Position numbers and translations under genes: made by a program
In this document: in pieces, positions 24,275-31,240 of the stretch
Numbering within the stretch: position 1 is the first letter of the stretch
Layout: every line of letters starts with the position of its first letter
The notes under the pieces: model-generated
Seen by the model: the letters and a program-made list of their open reading frames with translations, nothing else
Told to the model about the DNA's origin: nothing
The model's database searches: none
NCBI GenBank assembly: GCA_039819065.1
Contig: JBCBSS010000094.1
Location: forward strand, 1 to 31,240
Origin: JBCBSS01 sp039819065
Lineage (GTDB): Bacteria > Bacteroidota > Bacteroidia > Cytophagales > Cyclobacteriaceae
Direction: 5' to 3'
DNA: 31,240 nt

Positions 24275-24382
24275 CTACTTGTCAGCGTCATCTTTGTCAG
24301 TCAAAAGAAATCTAGAGCCGACATAGACGATAACAAATGACAATAATGTAATTGCTGCAATACCTATTGCAAGTTTTTCCAT
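24275..24382 (-). CDS. 35-residue single-pass membrane peptide
   Basis: The peptide has a start Met-Glu-Lys, one transmembrane helix (LAIGIAAITLLSFVIVYVGSRFLL) and a charged tail (TDKDDADK). The frame is open for 29 more codons upstream but that part has no protein character. A hairpin AAGCGA-ACAAAGC-TCGCTT (24241-24259) follows the stop. The composition is that of genuine small membrane proteins such as accessory subunits of transporters or oxidases, but no partner gene is adjacent. Confidence 0.5.
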   Translation of the reverse strand: MEKLAIGIAAITLLSFVIVYVGSRFLLTDKDDADK

Positions 24383-24780
24383 GATAAAGTGGTTTGACGT
24401 TAAAAAGTTCTTAAAAGTAATGATTGCAAAATGTCCCTTTCGGCAAGGTGTGAGTACCATAGCACGCACGTACTTTTATTCACCTTATTTTACAATCTTG
24501 TCATCATTACAGGTCGACATGTCAGGTAGATATTTTTAAATCATTTCTCAAGAATCGAATAGTCAAAATGCATTCCAAGTGCTTTCCGCGTTCAAAAAAC
24601 GGACAGGGTGTCACACGACGCTGATTGTATTTAGCTTTTCCAGACATAATGACCACAATGATAAAACAATGCCGTGAACGAAGTGATGGGTTGAGATTGG
24701 CCGTGTATCAATAGCGAACCAATGAAATAGATCGATATTTGTGGCTTTCTTAATGTAGAAATCAAATGAAGGCAGTCACA
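24383..24780. other. Intergenic region, nothing recognised
   Basis: I found no coding frame, RNA or repeat of note here. It lies between the start of the small membrane peptide gene and the stop of the channel gene, both on the minus strand, so it should contain the promoter of the former. Confidence 0.3.
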
Positions 24781-25830
24781 TTAAGGAGCCGAAAGGTCAT
24801 TATGCTGGTCCAGCTCAATCCTTGATTTAGGCAGACAATGCGGATATTCTTTTTGCAAAAATTTGATCAATTGTTCTCTCACGTGCACGCGCAGGTCCCA
24901 CGTGGTTGGTGAGTCCTTTGCGCTCATCAGTGCCCTCAATTCCATCGTTCTTTCAGTGAGATTGGTTACTTGTAGAACATTTACCTGTCCATCCCATAGT
25001 GGCGTATTTTCCAAAATTGATGTGAGTTCAGCACGCAGTGGGTCTACAGGAAGTTTATAATCCACATAGATGAATACCGTACCCAGAATTTCGGATGAGC
25101 TTCTCGTCCAATTTTGAAATGGTTTTTCAATCACCTGCGAAGCTGGTATGATCAACCTGCGTTTATCCCATATTCTTAATACAACGTAGGTCAGCGTTAT
25201 CTCTTCTATCCTGCCCCATTCACCTTCTATCACCACGGCGTCATCAATTCTGATCGGTTGAGTAACCGCAATCTGAAACCCGGCTAAAAGATTGGCTATC
25301 AGTTTCTGCGCTGCGACTCCCACTATGACCCCTGCGATACCGGCAGAGGCTAATAAACTGGCTCCAAAGTTTCTAATGCTTTCAAAAGTCATTAAGGCCA
25401 GCGCCACACCAATCACAACGATGACTACTATAGCAATGCGCTCGAAAACTCGAATTTGAGTATATACCTTTCTGGCCTTGAGGTTATCTTCTGCGGTGAT
25501 ATCAAATTGCCTGGTGATCAGTTCCCTCCCTACAGCTACCAAATTGATAAGCAACCAACAGATGGATGCGATTAGTGCTATCTTGAAGGCTTGGTCCCAC
25601 CGGATATACAAGCTTTGATAAACATAATGGGCACAGGAATAGGCCGAGGCAAGCATGATCAAAACCGAAAGTGGGTTCCTCAGCTTGTTCAATAAGTCTA
25701 GTTGACGCTTAGCCCTCTGTAATATGCTTTTTACGATCCAGAAAAGGACATGGAATATCAGAAAAGCAATGACTCCCACCAGAATCACTTCTAACCACAA
25801 CAATTGTTTTTCTATATCTATGATACCCAT
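24781..25830 (-). CDS. MscS-type mechanosensitive channel family protein
   Basis: The 349-residue protein has four to five transmembrane segments (about residues 12-180). The last is the pore-lining TM3 SAGIAGVIVGVAAQKLIANLLAGFQIAVTQPIRIDD, rich in Gly/Ala as in MscS. The cytoplasmic beta domain follows (DAVVIEGEWGRIEEITLTYVVLRIWDKRRLIIPAS, the usual VxxVxxxxTxLRxxDxxxxxIPNS pattern) and then the alpha/beta vestibule. It is probably an osmotic release valve or a related small-ion channel. A formate/nitrite transporter stump ends two bases before its ATG, so the gene was probably the second in an operon that has been cut. Confidence 0.93.
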   Translation of the reverse strand: MGIIDIEKQLLWLEVILVGVIAFLIFHVLFWIVKSILQRAKRQLDLLNKLRNPLSVLIMLASAYSCAHYVYQSLYIRWDQAFKIALIASICWLLINLVAVGRELITRQFDITAEDNLKARKVYTQIRVFERIAIVVIVVIGVALALMTFESIRNFGASLLASAGIAGVIVGVAAQKLIANLLAGFQIAVTQPIRIDDAVVIEGEWGRIEEITLTYVVLRIWDKRRLIIPASQVIEKPFQNWTRSSSEILGTVFIYVDYKLPVDPLRAELTSILENTPLWDGQVNVLQVTNLTERTMELRALMSAKDSPTTWDLRVHVREQLIKFLQKEYPHCLPKSRIELDQHNDLSAP

Positions 25831-25832
25831 AT

Positions 25833-25922
25833 CTAAGTAAATCCGACGTGACTATACTTCAAGATAGCAACAAAAACGACTCCTCCTATCACGTTACCCA
25901 ATGTAGACCAAAGTTGGAAGCA
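25833..25922 (-). pseudogene. 3' stump of a formate/nitrite transporter family gene
   Basis: On the minus strand the codons preceding TAG (25835-25833) read FQLWSTLGNVIGGVVFVAIL followed by KYSHVGFT. This is the typical C-terminus of formate/nitrite transporter (FNT/YfdC-like) proteins: FxLWxTLGNxIGGxxFVxxxKY at the last transmembrane helix. The frame is closed by TGA only a few codons further up (25937) and no FNT sequence is seen in other frames of the next 100 bases. So only about 30 codons remain. The stop is two bases before the mscS-type ATG, which indicates a former two-gene operon. Confidence 0.7.
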
Positions 25923-26448
25923 CCGGTAATCGCCTCAACCAAGTCTTTTTACGATTAATTATTTCTGGTTAAGAACCTTCCGACCATCTGATAGCCTCGT
26001 TATTTGACCAATATAATGGCCAATCAACCAGTCAGACATCGATTCTCAATGGGTTTATATAGATACTAAAGGTCTTTTATGAAAGCCTTATTTTAGCAGT
26101 CAAGCAATCTGAATTATCCATGCTCTATTGGCACGGGAAAAAACAGTCTAGAAGTAAATTGAATGGAATGCTCAAAACAGGTACTAAGAGGGTTAAAAGT
26201 AAGCCATTTGACAAAGTCGCTCTATGGCATTCAAAATATAGGGAAACATTACAAGCGTAGGAGAAGGATTAGTATGTATGCCGAATAATCTGTCGGATCT
26301 AGTTTCCTTTGCAGTTAAGTTGGCTTAAAATGAATATACCTTCCCTTACTCTGGCTTAGTCCAAATCTTGGAAAGTCAGGGTTCTTATTTTGTTTTGACC
26401 AACGGTTGGCTTAAAAATTTAAAAAAATTAAAAAACGCGAATGCGGTC
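25923..26448. other. Intergenic region, site of the presumed deletion
   Basis: Besides the end of the transporter stump I see no gene. An imperfect inverted repeat (CTAAAGGTCTTT/AAAGCCTTATTTTAG around 26066-26097) could be terminator-like. The promoter of the downstream histidine kinase must lie here. The frame of that kinase is open upstream to TTG 26368, but residues before 26449 are low-complexity Lys/Asn/Leu and not convincing. Confidence 0.3.
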
Positions 26449-28302
26449 ATGGTTGGTAAAACTAGAATTGTTGTAGAAGGAAAAGCCCATGCGGAACGGC
26501 TTGCCACGGAAATGTTGCAAGCTTCTTATATCGGTAGGGTAAGTGATGTATCGAAGTCTATTGAGGAAGCAGAGGAGGCGTTAACGCTGGCCAAAGAGGT
26601 AGCAAAATCAAAAAAATTAGAACATCAGGCATACGCCCATTTAGGGCTGTACTTCATGATTGTGGGTAGAAACGAGGAGTCTATAGATTATTCCCACAAG
26701 GCACTAAAGTATTTCAACAGAGTATTGGATAAAGCAAAAGCTGCAGACGCCCTCTATACTATTGGCAGCGTTTACTACAAAACAGCAGCCTATGACAAAG
26801 GGCTGGATTACTTATACAAATGCTTACGGATCAATAAAGAATTAGGTGATCTACAAGCAGAATCCCGCACACTCAAAGCCATTGGCTACATATACGAAAC
26901 TTTCTCCGACTACAAAGCTGCTAGTAAAGCATACGAAAGGTGTATGATGATAAGCAGAGAGCAAGGTGACAAGAATGGAGAAGCCAATGCCTGTAATCCA
27001 CTCTCCGGCTTATACTTAAATGAAAACGACTTTGACACTGCTTTTGAGATAATCAATCGTAGCCTGGCATTAAGCCTTGAAACCGGAGACAGAAGAAGCC
27101 ACGCCTTTGCACTGTACGGGAAAGCAAAAATATACCATAAACTCAGACGACAAGATGAAGCGCTGAAGTACTACAATCAGAGTCTTGAGATTCATCGGGA
27201 AGTAGGCGAATGCCTTGGTAGAGCGATGACACTGACTAAGCTGGGAATTCTGTACTTCCAGCTAGGCGAGGTGGACAAGGCCAAGAAGAGCCAATTTGAA
27301 GCCTTGGAGGTAGGAACAATAATGAGCAATAAAAAGATAGTATTCAAAGCGTATCACGCGCTCTACGAAATTGCTCGAAAACAGGATAACGTTAAAGAAG
27401 CACTGGTCTACCATGAGAATTACCACCGTTTGAAGGAAGAAATCATGGACATCGAAACCAGTGGTAAGATCAAAAGTCAGCGAGTCATTTATAAAGCGGA
27501 AAGTCTTGAAAATGAGGCTAGAATACAGCGCCAAAAGAATGCCATTATAGAAAAGAAGAATATTGAATTAGATCGGCTGAACAAGGAGCTGACTATTGCC
27601 AATTCTACCAAGGACAAATTCTTCTCGATCATATCACACGACCTGCAAAGTCCTTTGAATTCCTTGGTGGGTTTGTCTAGAATATTTGACCAGGATTATC
27701 ATAACCTGAGTGATACTGAAAAGAAATCGTATATCAATACGATCAGCGAAATCTCAGATAACATGTTGAGATTGACTAGAAACCTCTTGGATTGGGCCAG
27801 GTTCAAAGGAGACGAAACTGAGGTTTCTCCCACTCAATTTAATATTCACGAACTGTTCAAAAAGAACATCCAACTATTGTCAGTTCATGCCGCGAAAAAG
27901 AACATCGATATCAAGCTGCATATTGACCCTACCACAACTATAGACGCAGATTTCACTATGATTGATGTGGTTGCCAGAAACTTGCTGGCCAATGCCATCA
28001 AATTCACGCCGATGGGTGGTGTCATCAGCGTATGCAGTAAATCACATAAGAAGTCAATTGAACTTTCAGTCATTGATACCGGGGTAGGTATACGTGAGAA
28101 TGACATGGATAAGCTGTTCAAGGCTCACGAGAAATTACAAACAAGAGGTACATTGAATGAAAAAGGCACCGGGCTGGGATTATCACTTTGTAAAGAGTTT
28201 GTCGAAAAACACGGCGGTAGAATCTGGGCGACCAGTAAGTTGAATGAGGGTAGCACCTTTACTGTAAGGCTTCCGCAAATCCACTTGCCCAACAATGCTT
28301 AA
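26449..28302 (+). CDS. Soluble TPR-domain sensor histidine kinase
   Basis: The start is taken at ATG 26449 rather than TTG 26368. The 617-residue protein has no signal peptide or membrane helix. Roughly residues 10-360 are tetratricopeptide repeats with the usual A-x-x-x-Y-x-x-x-L spacing (YIGSVYYKTAAYDKGLDYLYKCL-type units, also AKIYHKLRRQDEALKYYNQSL). A coiled linker leads to a complete kinase core: HisKA FFSIISHDLQSPLNSLVGLSR, N-box NLLANAIKFTP, G1 DTGVGI, G2 GTGLGLSLCKEFVEKHGG. It should be a cytoplasmic sensor that responds through protein contacts and feeds a response regulator encoded elsewhere. TPR kinases of this architecture are common in Bacteroidota, although many are exported and anchored. 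Confidence 0.92.
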   Translation: MVGKTRIVVEGKAHAERLATEMLQASYIGRVSDVSKSIEEAEEALTLAKEVAKSKKLEHQAYAHLGLYFMIVGRNEESIDYSHKALKYFNRVLDKAKAADALYTIGSVYYKTAAYDKGLDYLYKCLRINKELGDLQAESRTLKAIGYIYETFSDYKAASKAYERCMMISREQGDKNGEANACNPLSGLYLNENDFDTAFEIINRSLALSLETGDRRSHAFALYGKAKIYHKLRRQDEALKYYNQSLEIHREVGECLGRAMTLTKLGILYFQLGEVDKAKKSQFEALEVGTIMSNKKIVFKAYHALYEIARKQDNVKEALVYHENYHRLKEEIMDIETSGKIKSQRVIYKAESLENEARIQRQKNAIIEKKNIELDRLNKELTIANSTKDKFFSIISHDLQSPLNSLVGLSRIFDQDYHNLSDTEKKSYINTISEISDNMLRLTRNLLDWARFKGDETEVSPTQFNIHELFKKNIQLLSVHAAKKNIDIKLHIDPTTTIDADFTMIDVVARNLLANAIKFTPMGGVISVCSKSHKKSIELSVIDTGVGIRENDMDKLFKAHEKLQTRGTLNEKGTGLGLSLCKEFVEKHGGRIWATSKLNEGSTFTVRLPQIHLPNNA

Positions 28303-28326
28303 TCTGACCTCGAGCGTTTAGGATAT

Positions 28327-28477
28327 AAAAAAGGGTGTCACAAAAGCTTGTTTTAATGTCATCCCGATCAATCGGTATGAGAAATCTTACTCCCTTGATA
28401 ATCAATACTTTAAATCGAGTAAGATTTCTCTCCCGACCCGTCGAGATCGAAAAGACAGCTTTTTACACCCTCTTTTT
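28327..28477. repeat. Palindromic MITE-like element, copy 3
   Basis: Ends AAAAAAGGGTGTCACAAAAGC and GCTTTTTACACCCTCTTTTT are inverted. The interior GAGAAATCTTACTCCCTTGA and TAATCAATACTTTAAATCGA is the reverse complement of the interior of copy 1. The GGGTGT/ACACCC stem followed by T-runs on both strands would make a good bidirectional terminator between the two convergent genes. Confidence 0.75.
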
Positions 28478-28496
28478 AACATTTAGTATCTTCTAA

Positions 28497-29516
28497 CTAA
28501 GCCACAGTGCTCTCAGTCACAGACTCAATAGTTTCTATTATTCTACCGGTGATTTTGTAAGGATCTCCGTTAGAAGCTGGTCTTCTGTCCTCAGCATATC
28601 CTTTCCACCCATTTTTGGCAGTAGAAATTGGAATACGAATGGAAGACCCTCTATCACTTACGCCGTAAGAGAATTTCTCAATAGATTGCGTTTCGTGCAA
28701 TCCAGTCAATCTCTCGTGGTTACCTGAACCATAAACATCAATGTGCTCATCGTGCAATTCACCAAACGCATCCAGTATGCTTTTGAAAAGTGGCTCACCG
28801 CCTTCCTCTCTCATGGCATCGTTAGAGAAATTGGTGTGCATTCCTGATCCGTTCCAGTCACCTTTCACAGGCTTAGGCGCAAATTCGATAGTTACCTGAT
28901 GCTCTTCCGCTACTCTGTAGAGCAGGTATCTTGACATCCAAAGATCGTCAGAAGCTTTTTTGGCTCCCTTACCGAAAACCTGATATTCCCACTGTCCAAG
29001 CATCACTTCCGCGTTGATACCCGTCACGTCGATACCAGCATCCAAGCAAAGGTCAAGGTGCTCTTCAACGATTTCCCTACCGGCAATATTACCATTACCA
29101 ACAGCACAATAGTACATGCCTTGTGGCGCTGGATAACCGTTGGTCGGGAAACCTAAAGGTCTCTCATTTATAGTAAAGGTGTATTCTTGCTCGAAACCAA
29201 ACCAATACTGCTCATCATCACCCAAAAGGTGTCTTCTGTTCGATGCGTGCGGCGTTCCATCTGGGTTAAGCACTTCACACATGACCAGATATCCGTTCTT
29301 TCTGGCCGTATCGACATATACCCTTACCGGCTTCAACAAACAATCTGAAGTATGACCTTCAGCCTGCTCGGTAGAACTTCCGTCGAATGACCATTCTGGT
29401 AGCACGTCTACCTCTCCGTTATAGCTATCGAAACTTAGTATTTTAGTTTTACTTCTTAGGTTGGACTCCGGCTTGTATCCATCAAGCCAGATGTACTCAA
29501 ACTTAAATTTTGCCAT
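28497..29516 (-). CDS. Glutamine synthetase, type II (eukaryote-like)
   Basis: The 339-residue product is far shorter than type I (about 470) or type III (about 700) enzymes and matches GSII. Diagnostic segments are the N-terminal beta-grasp FEYIWLDGY, LPEWSFDGSSTEQAEGHTSDCLLKP, WFGFEQEYTF (metal-binding glutamates), GINAEVMLGQWEYQ, KGDWNGSGMHTNFS, GSGNHERLTG and DRGSSIRIP. The enzyme makes glutamine from glutamate, ammonia and ATP in the cytoplasm, and is the central ammonia assimilation step. A GSII-like gene is typical of Bacteroidota. It is monocistronic, with the long upstream gap presumably carrying its regulation. GSII enzymes lack the adenylylation control of type I. Confidence 0.97.
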   Translation of the reverse strand: MAKFKFEYIWLDGYKPESNLRSKTKILSFDSYNGEVDVLPEWSFDGSSTEQAEGHTSDCLLKPVRVYVDTARKNGYLVMCEVLNPDGTPHASNRRHLLGDDEQYWFGFEQEYTFTINERPLGFPTNGYPAPQGMYYCAVGNGNIAGREIVEEHLDLCLDAGIDVTGINAEVMLGQWEYQVFGKGAKKASDDLWMSRYLLYRVAEEHQVTIEFAPKPVKGDWNGSGMHTNFSNDAMREEGGEPLFKSILDAFGELHDEHIDVYGSGNHERLTGLHETQSIEKFSYGVSDRGSSIRIPISTAKNGWKGYAEDRRPASNGDPYKITGRIIETIESVTESTVA

Positions 29517-29904
29517 GTTTTATCTCTTTACTGATTGGAATTGATAATTAACGTTTAGAATCAGAGGTAAAACTATTGAAAAGTAAGTGAAAATTAAAAA
29601 GCAGGTTTAAAATTTACCCCTATCACTCATCTTAGGAGCAAAAATTGTCAATAGTGGGTCTCAGCAATATGGTGAGGTTGAAAACCAGTAAATAGCTACT
29701 CATTTACACCCAAAAAACTGAGCGTCCGTTTGGAAAGAAAAGGGCATTATTTACCGTGCTTGTTATACTTGGACCTGTTCTACTCAGGCTTACATTAGTG
29801 AAATAAAGCATAAGAAACATGCATTTCATCTAAATTTCAACAACTACTCTTAACAAACCGTTATAGAGTTCGTAAAAAATGCATGGTGTACCATCAAGCT
29901 TAAA
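29517..29904. other. Divergent intergenic region
   Basis: This AT-rich region lies between the divergent glutamine synthetase and decarboxylase-like genes and must hold both promoters. I see no gene, RNA or convincing operator. Confidence 0.3.
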
Positions 29905-30702
29905 ATGGCCGCAACAACAAGTTTTTACAGGTTTTTGTCACTCAATATTTGGGGCAATATACCGAGCCCAATCCAGAGAAAGATTTCCAATGTTTACGCC
30001 AACGTTTATAACAAATCTTTCACCAAGCACTTGATCAAACCCTACTGCAAGATTAATTACAGCGATCCGTCCTACCTGGAAAAGTTCAGGTCAGCATCTG
30101 GCAGTCCGAACTATAGTAGCTTCCAGGATTTTTTTGTCAGGGTTTATAAAAAACCTCCCGCCATTACCTCTGAGACCGCATGGGCTTGTGAAGGGCTACT
30201 TTGCGATTATGGCAAAGTATCTGAGCTTGACGAAATCAACGTAAAGGGCGACAAGCGACATGTAAGAACCATATTTGGTGAAAAAGGCAGTGAAATTCCC
30301 GACGGTTATTATTTCTCCAACGTTTTTCTTCACAACAACAACTATCATAGAATACACGCCCCGGTTGACGGAAAAATCAAACACGTAGAACACATTACAG
30401 GTGACCTCGTACTACTCCGTCCATGGATTTATAAACACGATCCGTCTCTACCTGCATTAAGGAATGAAAGAGTGAATGTGACCATGGAAGATGCCTCTGG
30501 CAAAAACTGGTATCTCTCAATCGTAGGAGGCCCGGCTGTAGGCACAATTGTAATGGACAACGAAGCGGGCAAAGGTAGGGAAGTGAAAGTGGGTCAGGAA
30601 ATCGGTAAGTTTTTATTGGGTTCTACCTTCTGTATGGCTGCTCCAGTACCCCTCAAGGAGTCGAAGTTAGGCGACCGGGTAAGCATGGGAGACCCGCTTT
30701 AG
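29905..30702 (+). CDS. Phosphatidylserine decarboxylase family protein
   Basis: The 265-residue protein matches the family: an N-terminal helical part with FQDFFVR (about residues 73-79), CDYGKVSE with the acidic residue of the triad (Asp101), NYHRIHAPVDGKI (His148/His151), and FLLGSTFCMAAP near the C-terminus. In the last, the GST serine (about 240) would be cleaved to form the pyruvoyl group. The enzyme makes phosphatidylethanolamine at the membrane. The sequence is closer to the PSD-like decarboxylase-related group than to E. coli Psd, so another substrate is possible. All triad residues appear present. It is a single gene, followed by the terminal repeats. Confidence 0.87.
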   Translation: MAATTSFYRFLSLNIWGNIPSPIQRKISNVYANVYNKSFTKHLIKPYCKINYSDPSYLEKFRSASGSPNYSSFQDFFVRVYKKPPAITSETAWACEGLLCDYGKVSELDEINVKGDKRHVRTIFGEKGSEIPDGYYFSNVFLHNNNYHRIHAPVDGKIKHVEHITGDLVLLRPWIYKHDPSLPALRNERVNVTMEDASGKNWYLSIVGGPAVGTIVMDNEAGKGREVKVGQEIGKFLLGSTFCMAAPVPLKESKLGDRVSMGDPL

Positions 30703-30737
30703 TTAAGTTGTCATTTCAATAGCATAATTCAAAGGGG

Positions 30738-30918
30738 TTAGCGGCTAAAAGCCTTATTAGCAGCTTACTTTATTCCCACGGGCTAAAGCACCGTGGCAAA
30801 TGCGCTTGATCAAAGCCCACCTCTTTGCTCCTGCTTGCTTCCCATAGCCAATAGGATTCATTCTGAATGACTGAAGATGGTCGGTTTATAACCTAACACT
30901 ACTCATATCATCAATTGA
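30738..30918. repeat. REP-like repeat, copy 1
   Basis: This begins TTAGCGGCTAAAAGCC (hairpin GGC/GCC) and continues with CCACGG-GCTAAAGCA-CCGTGG and GCAAATGCGCTTGATCAAAG. It ends with a 76-base block (30843-30918; from CATAGCCAATAGGATTCATT to CATCAATTGA) that is identical in copy 2. Start-to-start spacing of the identical block is 322 bases. The 143 bases between the copies are unique and non-coding. The hairpin loops carry CTAAAG as in REP-type elements. Confidence 0.75.
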
Positions 30919-31061
30919 TCAAATAATCAACTCATTATATCATCAAATCAACCCCATCCTTCTGGGCAGCAACTTATTGGCAAATGGTAAATGCTGAACC
31001 CTGCCGGAAAGCTGAATTGAATGGTAGCACCTCAGTTTAATAACATTTTAGATTTAAAAAT

Positions 31062-31240
31062 TTAGCGACTAAAGTCTCATTACTGGCTCAAATAGTGCCA
31101 CGCGCTAAAGACGCGTGGCAAATGCGCTTGATCAAAGCCCTCCACTTTGCCCCGGCCTGCTTTCCATAGCCAATAGGATTCATTCTGAATGACTGAAGAT
31201 GGTCGGTTTATAACCTAACACTACTCATATCATCAATTGA
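31062..31240. repeat. REP-like repeat, copy 2 (cut by window end)
   Basis: TTAGCGACTAAAGTC (hairpin GAC/GTC), then GCCACGCG-CTAAAGA-CGCGTGGC, then the same GCAAATGCGCTTGATCAAAG and identical 76-base block as copy 1, reaching the last base of the window. The stem bases differ from copy 1 but pairing is kept. Confidence 0.75.

Noticed and set aside
26368..26448. TTG-initiated extension of the TPR kinase
   Set aside because: The added 27 residues are Lys/Leu/Asn-rich without signal-peptide character, and a normal ATG follows at 26449.
30738..31240. Possible CRISPR array at the right end
   Set aside because: Only two copies of about 180 bases are seen, far too long for CRISPR repeats, and no cas genes are nearby.

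Overview
The window reads as chromosomal DNA of a Bacteroidota, most likely a marine Cytophagales-type bacterium (inference). Pointers are a HAEPLYID-family protein, a DUF6909-type protein, a type II (eukaryote-like) glutamine synthetase, lipoprotein and signal peptides of the MKK...AQ type, a cytoplasmic TPR histidine kinase, few Shine-Dalgarno sequences, and moderately AT-rich DNA. I saw no rRNA, tRNA or CRISPR array.

Region 1 (1-9400) is accessory. It starts with a small secreted protein and a HAEPLYID-family protein, then an attC-like inverted repeat and a broken ORF. Next is a tight minus-strand operon: ECF sigma factor, membrane protein in the anti-sigma position, DUF4097-like surface protein, outer-membrane barrel. 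After it come three solitary plus-strand genes (GNAT acetyltransferase, MORN-type secreted protein, small membrane protein) separated by short related repeats and by group II intron material: an ORF-less intron derivative (6199-6570), a complete intron with its reverse transcriptase/maturase (7259-9123), and the tail of a third intron directly abutting the complete one. The layout resembles a gene-cassette array used as a landing zone by group II introns.

Region 2 (9400-14700) holds an aldo/keto reductase and a small membrane protein. Next is a LytS-type histidine kinase / LytTR response regulator pair. Immediately downstream, two 9-bp direct repeats matching the LytTR operator consensus abut a good -35 element in front of two tandem paralogous exported proteins. 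An NTF2-like secreted protein follows.

Region 3 (14700-24500) holds a thioredoxin-fold lipoprotein, a HisKA_2-type kinase with a degenerate ATP-binding domain, a DUF6909-type protein, a saccharopine-dehydrogenase-like enzyme, a 2-oxoglutarate/Fe(II) oxygenase paired with a sodium-dependent (NSS) transporter, peptide methionine sulfoxide reductase MsrA, and a 35-residue membrane peptide.

Region 4 (24500-31240) holds an MscS-type channel with the 3' stump of a formate/nitrite transporter gene just upstream, a soluble TPR histidine kinase, glutamine synthetase, and a phosphatidylserine-decarboxylase-like enzyme. The window ends inside the second copy of a roughly 180-bp repeat whose small hairpins show compensatory changes.

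Three copies of a palindromic MITE-like element (ends AGGCTGTCTCAAAAG or GGGTGTCACAAAAG) lie at 14702, 19721 and 28327, two of them between convergent genes. The most interesting items are the LytTR operator/paralog module, the nested group II introns in a cassette-like array, the probable pseudokinase, the covarying terminal repeats and the formate/nitrite transporter stump.
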